Assembly (NCBI GenBank): GCA_045603745.1 | Contig: JAZUMQ010000037.1 | Coordinates: 66,489-130,488, forward strand | Direction: 5' to 3' | Length of the DNA stretch: 64,000 nucleotides | Source: RGIG995 sp045603745 | GTDB taxonomy: Bacteria; Bacillota; Clostridia; Oscillospirales; UBA644 | Part shown: one piece after another, positions 53,389-62,900 of the stretch | Layout: each line of letters starts with the position of its first letter | Position numbering within the stretch: the first letter of the stretch is position 1 | Position numbers and translations under genes: made by a program | The notes under the pieces: model-generated | Told to the model about the DNA's origin: nothing | The model's database searches: none | The model's input: only the letters and a program-made list of their open reading frames with translations

Positions 53389-53402
53389 ATTTTTTGCATA
53401 AG

Positions 53403-53430
53403 TTTACCCTTCCGCAAAAGGAAGGGTAAA
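53403..53430 (-). terminator. Hairpin downstream of the SsuB-like ATPase gene
   Basis: TTTACCCTTCC and GGAAGGGTAAA (53403-53430) form an 11-bp stem with a six-base loop. The trailing T content on the minus strand is modest. Confidence 0.5.
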
Positions 53431-53433
53431 AAA

Positions 53434-54006
53434 TCAAAGAACAATCGTTTTTTGGGTCAAAAATTCACCGTCTTCCGGATCGTGGGAGACCAAAAACAGA
53501 GTTTTGTCCTTGCACGTCTCGGCAACCAGATTGCGCACGGAATCTTTCAACTCCGGATCCAAAGCAGTAAAGGGTTCGTCCAGAAATAAAATCGGGCGAT
53601 CCACCGACAACGCCCGCGCCAACGCCACCCGTTGTTTCATGCCGCCGGACAACTCGTGAGGATATTGATCCAGCGCATCGGAGAGCCCCAATTTTTCCAG
53701 CAAATTCAATGCGTTTTTCGTTGCAGCTTGAGGGTCGGGGTGGATACAAGTAACGTTTTCCAACGTCGTCAGTTGCGGAAATAAGCGGGGCTCTTGAAAC
53801 AGATACGAAATTTTTTCGGGAGAAAGCCCCTCGATGATACCTGTTTCTGCCGATTCCAAACCACACAGAATCCGCAATAACGTAGTCTTCCCTACCCCGG
53901 AAGGGGCAGAAATCAAGACCTTTTCTCCGGGAGCGACGTCAAAGGAAAGATTTTGAAACAGAGTATTTTTTCCAAAGGATTTGGAAAGATTTTTCACCGA
54001 GATCAT
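53434..54006 (-). CDS. ABC transporter ATPase, SsuB/TauB type (short)
   Basis: A 190-residue ATPase with Walker A APSGVGKTT, Q-loop YLFQEPRLFPQ, signature LSGGMKQRVALARAL, Walker B ILFLDEPFTALD and the switch histidine VSHD. It is about 60 residues shorter than usual for this family, ending soon after the H-loop, so it is a minimal but apparently functional ATPase. It overlaps the permease gene by four bases (ATGA). It powers the import system described in the next two entries. Confidence 0.92.
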   Translation of the reverse strand: MISVKNLSKSFGKNTLFQNLSFDVAPGEKVLISAPSGVGKTTLLRILCGLESAETGIIEGLSPEKISYLFQEPRLFPQLTTLENVTCIHPDPQAATKNALNLLEKLGLSDALDQYPHELSGGMKQRVALARALSVDRPILFLDEPFTALDPELKDSVRNLVAETCKDKTLFLVSHDPEDGEFLTQKTIVL

Positions 54007-54764
54007 TTTCCTTTCCCCCTCCTTTCCAAAACGGTTCCCAACAATTTTTCAAGAAGCAGGCTGAGCAGGACCACGACCAGTGTCCATGCAAAAACTTCCG
54101 CCGATTCCAGATAAACCTTCGCATCGTACACCATTTTTCCGATGGAAGCTTTGGGCGTACAAAGAACTTCGGCGGCAATTCCCGCTTTCCACGCAAGTCC
54201 GAGGGAAGTCATGGCACCGGCAGAAAAATAAGGCATTGCATGGGGCAGATACAAAATTTTCATACGACGGAAAAAGGGGAGTTGATAGACGGTACAAACT
54301 TCTTTCAACCCCACGTCCACCGTTTTGATCCCTTCGCAAACGCTCGCCCAAACGATGGGCAATACCATGAGAAATACGATAAAAGACGGCACGGTATCCC
54401 GTCCGAGGAATACCAGGGTCAGCATGATAAACGATGCCACCGGCGTTGCCCGAACCACCGTCAAAAGCGGAGAAAACAAAAGGTCCAAAACTTTGATTTT
54501 CGCCGTTAAAATCCCCCCGACAACGCCCAATAAAACACCGGGCAGATAGCCAATCAACACCCGCAATAGAGACAACCCCACCGTTTTCCAGAATTCCGGA
54601 GTGGGAATCAGGGCAAACAAAGTTCTTACAACTACTTGGGGAGAAGGCAAAAACAGCTCTTTGTTTACCAAAAAAGCCAAAAGAGCCCATACCGCCACCC
54701 AAAAGGCGGCGGAGATGAGCCCCAGTCCTATTTTTTTTCCGACAGAACGTAATTTATGCACCAT
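54003..54764 (-). CDS. ABC transporter permease, SsuC/TauC type
   Basis: A permease of about 253 residues with six transmembrane helices and the EAA-like loop of nitrate/sulfonate/taurine-type importers (VDVGLKEVCTVYQLPFFRRMKILYLPHAMPYFSAG). The N-terminus is uncertain. ATG 54764 (MVHKLRSVGKK) lies inside the end of the upstream gene and has no clear Shine-Dalgarno sequence, and ATG 54776 and GTG 54794 are also possible. Translation is probably coupled to the binding-protein gene. Confidence 0.88.
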   Translation of the reverse strand: MVHKLRSVGKKIGLGLISAAFWVAVWALLAFLVNKELFLPSPQVVVRTLFALIPTPEFWKTVGLSLLRVLIGYLPGVLLGVVGGILTAKIKVLDLLFSPLLTVVRATPVASFIMLTLVFLGRDTVPSFIVFLMVLPIVWASVCEGIKTVDVGLKEVCTVYQLPFFRRMKILYLPHAMPYFSAGAMTSLGLAWKAGIAAEVLCTPKASIGKMVYDAKVYLESAEVFAWTLVVVLLSLLLEKLLGTVLERRGKGK

Positions 54765-55791
54765 AATAGAAATCATCTGCAGGCAGTTTTCCACCGACGG
54801 AAGACGGCTCCGCGTTGAACAAAACGGTATAGAAAGGAACCAAACTGTCTTTCATATCTTTTCCTGCAAGGTAGGTCAGGTTGGAATTGGGAATGGCTTT
54901 TGCCGCAAGAGGAGCTTTGGGAATGATTTTGAATTTCGCTACCATTTGAGATGCCTCTTCCACGTTACCTTTCACGAAGTTAATGGAATCTTCGTATTCT
55001 TTCAAGAACTGAGCCACCGCTTCGGGATTTGCTTGAGCGAAGGCTTTGGTCACGATAACACACCCTTGTGCCATGGGAGTGTCGCAGACTTTATTCCATT
55101 CCGCAGTCATATCAAGGGCGACGGTGACGTTTTCCACCTGCCCCTTGACGGCGGTGACTTTCGGTTCGGGGAGCATCAAAATCGCCCCCTCTGCTGCGTG
55201 GGAGACAACCAGATCGGCGGTGGTCTCAAAAACGATATTACAATCGGTCACGCCGTTCTTTTCCAAAATATATTTCAACGCATATTCGGGGGTAGAGCCC
55301 TGACCGGTGGTATAAACGGTCTTCCCGCTGAGGTCCGCAACGGATTTGATGTTTTGCGTGCCGATCTCCAGCATATAAAGAACGCCCAAGGTATTGACCG
55401 CCAAGATCTGCAACTCGCCGTTGTTCTTATTGTAAAGTTTCGCGGCAACGTTGGTGGGAAGAGCGGCAATGTCGTATTTCTTCGCCGTAATTTCGGGGAG
55501 CAACGTTTCCGGAGCATCGTAAACGTCAAAGGTATAGCGATTCACGGTGGTTTTTGCCTCGGCGTCGTTCATCAACTTTGCCATACCAAGTCCGGTAGAA
55601 CCGCTGAGGGCGGCAACCCGAATATCGGCACCGTCAAACGTATCTTGGGGATTGCTATCGGTATTCGTATCAGAATTCTGAATTCCGGCATCACTGCTTC
55701 CTGTAGGCTTTTGATGAGCCGGAGCGCAAGCAAACAAAGACGCGGACAAAACCAAAACCAAGAAAAGAGCTAAAAACGTTTTGAATTTCAT
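54754..55791 (-). CDS. SsuA/NMT1-type substrate-binding lipoprotein
   Basis: A 345-residue lipoprotein (lipobox LFAC, cysteine about 20) with a periplasmic-binding fold of the SsuA/TauA/NMT1 group (IRVAALSGSTGLGMAKLMND; ITAKKYDIAALPTNVAAKLYN; TTGQGSTPEYALKYIL). The ligand might be a sulfonate, a thiamine precursor or another small anion; the sequence does not decide. AAAGGAG precedes the ATG. It heads a three-gene operon divergent from a Crp/Fnr regulator gene. Confidence 0.88.
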   Translation of the reverse strand: MKFKTFLALFLVLVLSASLFACAPAHQKPTGSSDAGIQNSDTNTDSNPQDTFDGADIRVAALSGSTGLGMAKLMNDAEAKTTVNRYTFDVYDAPETLLPEITAKKYDIAALPTNVAAKLYNKNNGELQILAVNTLGVLYMLEIGTQNIKSVADLSGKTVYTTGQGSTPEYALKYILEKNGVTDCNIVFETTADLVVSHAAEGAILMLPEPKVTAVKGQVENVTVALDMTAEWNKVCDTPMAQGCVIVTKAFAQANPEAVAQFLKEYEDSINFVKGNVEEASQMVAKFKIIPKAPLAAKAIPNSNLTYLAGKDMKDSLVPFYTVLFNAEPSSVGGKLPADDFYYGA

Positions 55792-55825
55792 AATTGTTTC
55801 TCCTTTATGACTTATCTTTATCATA

Positions 55826-55867
55826 ATTATACGGTATAATATCCTTAAAATCGGTTGCCATGGCAAC
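55826..55867. promoter_or_regulatory. Divergent promoters with a 14-bp activator-type palindrome
   Basis: The palindrome GTTGCCATGGCAAC (55854-55867) is perfect. The minus-strand TATAAT (55826-55831) has no recognisable -35, and the palindrome centre lies about 41.5 bases upstream of the expected start. That is the class II position for Crp/Fnr activators. The plus-strand TATAAT (55835-55840) would place the same site just downstream of the regulator's own start point, where binding would repress. Confidence 0.62.
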
Positions 55868-55893
55868 AAAAATAAAGAAATGAGAAAAAAAAC

Positions 55894-56526
55894 ATGACGG
55901 AATTAACGTCTCTCCCCCTCTTTGTCGGCATGAGCGAAAAAGCCATTGCAGAACAACTGACCGCCCTGCGAGGACAAAAGGCCACAGTTTTTAAAGGAAG
56001 CGTATTGATCCGAGAAGGGGAACGAACCGAGCGTTGCGGGATCTTGCTCTCCGGACATTTGCAGGGACAACAAATCAACGAAGACGGAGGTCTTTCGGTC
56101 GTTACCACCCTCTCCCCCGGCATGATGTTCGGGGAAATTTTGATTTTCTCCGACCGCCCCGCCCCCGTCACCCTGACCGCCATTTCCGATTGCCGGGTTC
56201 TTTGGCTGGGACCGGTGGATCTTTCCCGGATCGACCCAAAACTCATGGGGAATTTACTTTCCATCATCGGAAAAGAATATTGGGCGTTGCACCAAAAAAT
56301 CCGATACTGCGGCATCGTTTCTCTGAGAAAGCGAATTTTCTCTTATCTGTCCGACCGAGAAAAGACACCTCAAAAAGAATTTACAATCCCCTTCGACCGC
56401 AACGGCATGGCAGCATACCTGAATGCCGACCGTTCCGCCCTATCCCGGGAATTGTCCCGCATGAAAGCCGAAGGGATTTTGGAATACCGCAAAAATCGCT
56501 TTCGGCTGACCGGAAAAGGAGTATGA
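55894..56526 (+). CDS. Crp/Fnr-family transcriptional regulator
   Basis: A 210-residue regulator: cyclic-nucleotide-type sensor barrel (LIREGERTERCGILLSGHLQGQQINEDGGLSVVTTLSPGMMFGEILIFSD), a long dimer helix, and a C-terminal helix-turn-helix (FDRNGMAAYLNADRSALSRELSRMKAEGILEY). There is no N-terminal Fe-S cysteine cluster as in Fnr and no full cAMP-binding signature, so the signal is unknown. It is probably the activator of the divergent SsuA-like operon and represses itself. The Shine-Dalgarno sequence before the ATG is weak. Confidence 0.92.
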   Translation: MTELTSLPLFVGMSEKAIAEQLTALRGQKATVFKGSVLIREGERTERCGILLSGHLQGQQINEDGGLSVVTTLSPGMMFGEILIFSDRPAPVTLTAISDCRVLWLGPVDLSRIDPKLMGNLLSIIGKEYWALHQKIRYCGIVSLRKRIFSYLSDREKTPQKEFTIPFDRNGMAAYLNADRSALSRELSRMKAEGILEYRKNRFRLTGKGV

Positions 56527-56554
56527 CGATTCCCCAAAATTCGGATAGGATTCC

Positions 56555-56583
56555 TTGCAATTTTCCTAAAAGCATAATATAAT
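56555..56583 (+). promoter_or_regulatory. Promoter of lacZ
   Basis: TTGCAA (56555-56560) and perfect TATAAT (56578-56583) with a 17-base spacer, 53 bases before the lacZ start. Confidence 0.82.
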
Positions 56584-56636
56584 AAGAATTAGCAGATACT
56601 ACTCATAAGCATAAACAAAACAAAGGAGTATCTTCT

Positions 56637-59600
56637 ATGAAATTAACAAATCATAGATCTCTTTCTATTCTCCACGAAAATTGTCTCGCTCCCCGGGCTT
56701 ATTTTATCCCCTTTGGATCAAAAAAAGCCGCCCAAAACGCCGAAAGCAGAGAAGAAAGCGACCGCTATCAATCTCTGTGCGGAGAATGGGCGTTCCGGTG
56801 GTACGAACATTCGGCAGCCATTGATGTGGATCCTGCCGACGCAGAATTGAATACCAATGATTTTGAAACCATTCCGGTACCCATGTCCTGGCAGATGCTC
56901 CTTGACCGGGGATACGACATTCCCCAATACACCAACGTAAATTACCCCTTCCCGGTGGATCCGCCCCACACCCCAGATGTGAACCCCTGCGGGCTTTATT
57001 CACGCATCTTTGTATTGGACAAACCCTTTGCTTCCCGGGATTTGATTCTGACCTTTGAAGGAGTGGATTCCGCCTTCTACGTGTGGGTCAACGGACAATA
57101 TGTAGGTTACAGTCAAGTCGCCCACGGCACTTCCGAATTTGATCTGACCGGAATTGCCAAAGAGGGGGAAAACCGCATTACGGTTTTGGTTTTCAAATGG
57201 AGCGACGGCAGTTATTTGGAAGATCAGGATATGTACCGTCTTTCGGGAATTTTCCGGGAAGTTTATCTTCTTTCCCGCCCGAAAAACCGTTTGGAAGATG
57301 TGCAAATCTTGACCGACGTCAACGTAGACGAATTAACCGCAAACCTCACCTTAAATCTCACCGTCAAAGGAAATCAGCCGATAGAATATGAACTGATCTC
57401 CCCCCGTGGGCTGACGATTGCCGAAGGGAAAAGCAAGCAGGATAAGATCAAAATTTCCGTAGAAGACGTGCATCTTTGGAGCGCGGAAATTCCCGAATTG
57501 TATGAATTATATTTGACCGTCGGAGACGAGACGGAACTCTTCCGATTGGCTTTGAAAGAGATCCACATTGACGAAAAGGGCATCGTATGGTTCAACGGCA
57601 AAAAGTTGAAGCTGATGGGGGTCAACCGTCACGATTCCAATCCCCGGACAGGTCACGCCGTGTCCATGATGGATATGAAAAACGATATTAAAATTATCAA
57701 AGCTCATAACGCAAACTGTATCCGTACCTCCCACTACCCCAACGATCCGAGATTTTACGATCTGTGCGATCAATACGGAATCTACGTGGTAGATGAAGCA
57801 GATTTGGAATGTCACGGCTTTGAACGGGTCGGAAACTGGAATCAGATCTCCGAAGATCCGGCATGGAAAGAAGCCTACGTAGACCGTGCCGTCCGTCTTT
57901 ACGAACGAGATAAAAACCACGGTTCTATCGTCTTTTGGTCTTTGGGTAACGAATCGGGGCTCGGAATGAACCATCTGCATATGCGGAATTATATCAAAGG
58001 TCGGGATCCGAAAGCCATCGTTCATTACGAATGTGCCAACAAATCAAAATTTACCAAAGTTCCCGGATTTGCGGCAAACCACAACCGAAGACAACAAAAC
58101 GGAACAGGCATCATCGATCCGGTTTTGTGGGAACAATTTATTAAAGAAACCACTCCCCTTACGGAAGTAACCGACATTGACAGTTATATGTACCCCGCTC
58201 CGGAATATTTCGTCAAGGCTTGCACTGACAAACGGATGAAAAAACCCTTGTATCTTTGCGAATATTCCCACGCCATGGGCAACGGCCCGGGAGACGTGAT
58301 GGATTACGCGGAGATCATGTGGAAATACGATAAATTTGTGGGCGGCTGCGTTTGGGAATATTGCGACCACTCGGTGGAAATCACTCTACCCAACGGCAAA
58401 AAAGGATACACCTATGGAGGCGATTTCGGGGAATTCCCCCACGATCTCAACTTCTGTGTAGACGGATTAGTTTCCCCCGACCGCAGACCCCACACCGGAA
58501 TGCTGGAGATGAAAAAAGCTTACCAGCCCTACGTGTTAACCTTAAACGGCGGGAAATTGCAGATCCGCAACCGGAATCTATTCACCGATCTTTCGGAATA
58601 CGACGTCTGTTGGACGGTGGAACGGAACGGTAGAATCGAAGCCCAAGGACGGATCGCCACCCTGTCGGTAGATCCGGGCAAAGCCAAGACCTACAAACTT
58701 TGGGACGAAATGCCTACGGATCTTCCCGGTATTTACACCTTTACCGCGAAAATGATCCGCAATATGGCTTGCCCTTGGGGTGAAATCGGCACCGAAGCAG
58801 GATTCATGCAGACGGTTTTGGCAGAAGTCCAAGAACAACCGAGACAAAAAGAAGGACTTCCCCTTGCAAGCGAAATGGGAGAATATGAAATTCTCGTTTC
58901 TTGCGGAAGTATCACCTATACCTTCGACACCTTCCGAGGTATGTTAAACGGCATTTCCGACGGAGAGAAGCAATATTTGTTAGAACCCCTGAAATTACAG
59001 GTCTGGCGTGCTCCCATAGACAACGACCGCAAAACGAAAGAAAAATGGACGCAACAGGGGTTAAAAAATACCATTCAAATGCTGGATTCTTGGGCAATAC
59101 TGGAAAACACCAAAGATTGCTTCTCCATTCTGTTCAAGGTGAAATTGGCGGCAGCACCGTTCCGTCCCGCCGTCTTTGCAGACGTGACCTATACGGTAGA
59201 CAATACCGGAACATTGACGATTCATACCGACGTCAACGTACGAGAAGATCTCTATCAACTGCCTCGCTTCGGAATTCAGTTGATTTTGCCGGAAGATTGC
59301 TTACGAATGAAGTATTTCGGCTACGGACCCATGGAAGCCTACTCCGACAAGCATCATGCGGCAAAATTGGGCTTGTACGAGACCGATTGCGACAAGAACT
59401 TTGAGCATTATGTCCGCCCCCAAGAAAACGGAGCTCACTGGGGTACTTCAACCGCTTCCGTAGGAACCCGCATGGGACAAGGCCTGCTCTTTACCGGATG
59501 CGAAAAAAACCCCACATTTTCCTTCAATGCGTCCCGATTCACTCCCGAAGATTTGACCGAGACAACCCATGATTACAAATTGCAACCGCGTAAAGCTGTA

Positions 59601-59735
59601 GTAGTAAACGTGGACTACCGTCAAGCCGGTTGCGGTTCTGCCTCCTGCGGACCGATGCTGAAACCGGAAGAAACTTTCCACGAAAAGGAATTCACCTGGA
59701 CGGTATTCCTCAAGCCCGGGTGTTTTGATAAGTAA
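56637..59735 (+). CDS. lacZ: Beta-galactosidase, GH2 family (LacZ type)
   Basis: A 1032-residue enzyme with the five LacZ domains: jelly-roll N-terminus, Ig-like domain, TIM barrel (about residues 315-610), second Ig-like domain and the Bgal_small_N beta-sandwich at the C-terminus (TFDTFRGMLNGISDGEKQYL...). The acid/base Glu439 sits in SLGNESGLG and the nucleophile Glu542 in LCEYSHAMGNG. It has no signal peptide, so it acts in the cytosol on imported beta-galactosides. Length matches E. coli LacZ. AAAGGAG precedes the ATG. Single gene with its own promoter; no permease is adjacent. Confidence 0.96.
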   Translation: MKLTNHRSLSILHENCLAPRAYFIPFGSKKAAQNAESREESDRYQSLCGEWAFRWYEHSAAIDVDPADAELNTNDFETIPVPMSWQMLLDRGYDIPQYTNVNYPFPVDPPHTPDVNPCGLYSRIFVLDKPFASRDLILTFEGVDSAFYVWVNGQYVGYSQVAHGTSEFDLTGIAKEGENRITVLVFKWSDGSYLEDQDMYRLSGIFREVYLLSRPKNRLEDVQILTDVNVDELTANLTLNLTVKGNQPIEYELISPRGLTIAEGKSKQDKIKISVEDVHLWSAEIPELYELYLTVGDETELFRLALKEIHIDEKGIVWFNGKKLKLMGVNRHDSNPRTGHAVSMMDMKNDIKIIKAHNANCIRTSHYPNDPRFYDLCDQYGIYVVDEADLECHGFERVGNWNQISEDPAWKEAYVDRAVRLYERDKNHGSIVFWSLGNESGLGMNHLHMRNYIKGRDPKAIVHYECANKSKFTKVPGFAANHNRRQQNGTGIIDPVLWEQFIKETTPLTEVTDIDSYMYPAPEYFVKACTDKRMKKPLYLCEYSHAMGNGPGDVMDYAEIMWKYDKFVGGCVWEYCDHSVEITLPNGKKGYTYGGDFGEFPHDLNFCVDGLVSPDRRPHTGMLEMKKAYQPYVLTLNGGKLQIRNRNLFTDLSEYDVCWTVERNGRIEAQGRIATLSVDPGKAKTYKLWDEMPTDLPGIYTFTAKMIRNMACPWGEIGTEAGFMQTVLAEVQEQPRQKEGLPLASEMGEYEILVSCGSITYTFDTFRGMLNGISDGEKQYLLEPLKLQVWRAPIDNDRKTKEKWTQQGLKNTIQMLDSWAILENTKDCFSILFKVKLAAAPFRPAVFADVTYTVDNTGTLTIHTDVNVREDLYQLPRFGIQLILPEDCLRMKYFGYGPMEAYSDKHHAAKLGLYETDCDKNFEHYVRPQENGAHWGTSTASVGTRMGQGLLFTGCEKNPTFSFNASRFTPEDLTETTHDYKLQPRKAVVVNVDYRQAGCGSASCGPMLKPEETFHEKEFTWTVFLKPGCFDK

Positions 59736-59748
59736 GGAAATTGAACGT

Positions 59749-59779
59749 GTACTTCTTCTTTTGCAAAAAGAAAAAGTAT
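59749..59779. repeat. Short A/T hairpin repeat, copy 2
   Basis: GTACTTCTTCTTTTGC followed by an A-rich mate ending AAGTATC, just after lacZ, and then CCATCAAAAAA some 35 bases on. Degenerate relative of the copy after spoIIE. Confidence 0.5.
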
Positions 59780-59835
59780 CGGCGACAAGTCTCCTTTGTA
59801 TTCGATTTAGCCATCAAAAAATTTTAAGAAAAAAT

Positions 59836-59875
59836 AAATATACCGGTGGAAGAATTTCCGTCGGTATATTTTTCG
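59836..59875. terminator. First terminator after lacZ
   Basis: AATATACCG (59837-59845) and CGGTATATT (59862-59870) with further partial pairing inside and a TTTTTC tail. The minus-strand side is also T-rich. Confidence 0.75.
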
Positions 59876-59910
59876 CATAATGGGAAAGATCTCAATTCAT
59901 TTGATTAACG

Positions 59911-59946
59911 AAAGCGGCGTGCAGAGATGCACGCCGCTTTTTATTT
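59911..59946. terminator. Second terminator between lacZ and the surface-protein gene
   Basis: AAAGCGGCGTGCA (59911-59923), loop GAGA, and TGCACGCCGCTTT (59928-59940) followed by TTATTT. A perfect 13-bp stem. Confidence 0.88.
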
Positions 59947-59966
59947 GTGATTCAATTCAAATCGAA

Positions 59967-62900
59967 TCAGTTTGCCTTGGACTTTTTCTTCCGAATCACA
60001 GTCACGGCAACCGCAACAACAATCGTAAGAGCAGTAACCGAGATTACAGTGGTAAGTATCATATCGGAAGTATTGGGGTTACGCATATCACCCTTCATCA
60101 TAACGTAACCGTACTTCTGGTAGTCCCGCTTCAACGAATCAAGCTTAGTCGCAGCAGATTCCTCCTTGGTTGCACCGGCTTCCATTTCAGAAGCAGCGAA
60201 TACTATGGATCCGGTCTTCAGACTAATCGCAGGAGCACCGGTAGTATACATGTGTCCGCAATCCTTCACAGTGACGGTAGCCTTGGTAGTACTGTTAAGA
60301 CATCTCATACCAATGCGTTCTTCGCCGCCGTCAAAGTAAGCAGCACCATACTTTTCAACAGTCAAGTTGGAGGTATTTGCAAAGAGGAGAGCGGCAGAAG
60401 ATTTTTCGGTAGCAGTAGCTTTCAACGTTGCGTTATCGGTAACAACAACATTCGCGTTCTGGAGAAGCATCGCGGCTCCGTCCCCGATCATGGAATCACC
60501 GGACGCAGTACAGTTAACTTTCGCTCTGTCCTGAATGGTCAAAGTCAAAACATCAGGAGTTACTGAATACAGGTACATAGCATATGCTTTGTTCCCGTAC
60601 GTCTTACCGCTACGTTCCGCATGAATGTTCACAACCGCCTTGCCTCCGATGACAATATCGGATTCCTGTTGGATCAGCACTGCGATGGAACGATCACCAT
60701 CGGCGACACCGAGTTTTTTCGTTGATTGGACATTCGTAATATTAACCGTAGCATCTTTGATCAGAACGTTGTTCTTACCGCCGGTGGGGTGCCAGATTTT
60801 TACTGCCCCATGTCCAGAGGGAACCTTACCGGTGATATTAACCGTTCCGGTCGTCGTAAAGATCATATTGGTGGTCATACCGTTGATCTGAATAACGGGG
60901 TAGCCCGTATCGCTGGGATTGGAAGCGTTCAGGTTTGCCTTATCGGTAACGCTCAGGGTCGCAGAAGCACCTTCGGGAGTTGCCGTCAGCATAATCGTCT
61001 GACCGCTAGAAGAAATCTCAGCAAAAGCCTCGTCGGAAACATTGAAGGCCGCTTCTCCGGCACCTGCAGAAACGCTGATACGCGCTGCACAGTTTCTGAC
61101 ATTGTTGGCAATCAGGGTTGCCTTGTCGGAGATGTTGACAGCAGCTTGCTTATTCATACCTTCCATCGCAGTCACACTGCTTGCAAGGTTAAACAGGTCA
61201 TTCGCGCCGTCAGCAACGTTGACTTTGGAATTTCCGCCAATATTCACAGATACATCTGCACCGGCAAGTTGGAAGGCATGACCGGTAGCGGTAATATCAA
61301 CAACTGCATTTCCGTCAATATTGGTAGCCGCAATATGTCCAGTGGCACGGATACCCGTACTCACATTCATAACAACCTTGGCATTTTCGCCAATGTTGAC
61401 ATTCGCACTATGACCTCCCGAAGTAGCTCCATAAATCTCAATACCATAGCTGCTCTTGGAGTTAAAGTCTACTTGGGCATTTCTAAGAATATTGACAGAC
61501 GTGTCATTTCCGCGGAGATAAATACTCTGTTTAGCTGTATTAGTTTTTACCTTCGCATCATCAGTAATGGTGATCGAGGTGGCAGGGGTCTCGCCATGAT
61601 TGATGTGGAGGGCACAACCGGTAGTTGCCGTAACATTGACCTGTGCCTTCTCGCCAATCAAAATCTCTTCCCCGCGGTAAGAGTAAACGACGTAAGTCGT
61701 ACCGGTGATGTCCAACAAACCGTCGCCACCGATGACAATTCCGTTGGTAGAATAGAGTAGGTGTTGATCGTTTGCGGAAATCATATTGACACCGTTCAAA
61801 TCGAGCTTCAGGTTACCGTTAGCACGAATCCGTTGAGCCGTCAAGTTGTTCAGCGTAAGGGTTCCGTCGGGAGTGAAGTATGCCTGAGCATTTGCGGGAT
61901 CGACATTTGCAGGATAGGAAGGATTATATACGTCCAGAACGAACCTCTTGGCAACGCCATCTCTTATCTTCACCGTCAGTTCAACCTGAGTCGTTACGCC
62001 TTCTACATCTCCGGTCGTAACGTAGTAACTGTTGTCTGCCAGAGCACAACTACGCAGGTATTCAACACCTTGATCTTCGTACCAGTTGGGCGTAGTTTCG
62101 TTATAAGGATTGACTTTGCCCAAATTGAGAGAACGTCCACTGGAGCAGAAGAAGCTAATCTTGGCACCCGGCTTCACAGTCATGACCTGGTTGATTCCTT
62201 CTGCATACCAGAAGTTATCTGCAACACCGGAAATCAAGCCGCCGGTAATATTGATCTTCATCTCATTGCAGTTAGTGTAGAACATGGCCTGAACATCGCC
62301 AGAGCCGTTGCTCCTCAGATGACCGTCAGAAACGTTGATAACCGTGGGAATCGAACCGTTAACGTTCATAAATCCACTGGTTTTGTAGTTATCCAACAGA
62401 GTGTTGCAGTTAACTACAACATTCGTACCGGCGAAATCAATGGTTTCCATGTTGTAAGATTGAATTCCGATAGTACGGTTGGTACTAATGTCACCCTTCT
62501 TATTGTTGTAGACATACTCGGGATCGTTGTAGTTATTGTTGACGGTAACTGTCAGATTTCCGCCTTCCAACCGAGCCGTTCCGGGTCTATGGACAGGAGC
62601 AAACAGAGACAGACCGCTAAGTTGACGCAACTGACCTTTCTGGAATTCCATGGGATTCAAGATGATGTTGACCTGAGGTCCGTTATCACCCTTTTCTCCA
62701 AGCATGTAGAGGTCGTAGGTAGCAACGGCACTTATACCGGACTTAGCGTTGTTTAAAGTTGCAGTAACCTTGGCGTTATCCTTAACCGTAAACGTACCAT
62801 CTACAACGATTGCATTTTGAGTATTCATAGTAACCGTAAATTCGCCGCCGCAGATTTCGAGGCTGGAGGACGCATGAACGGCTTGGCTCGTATTTGCTTC

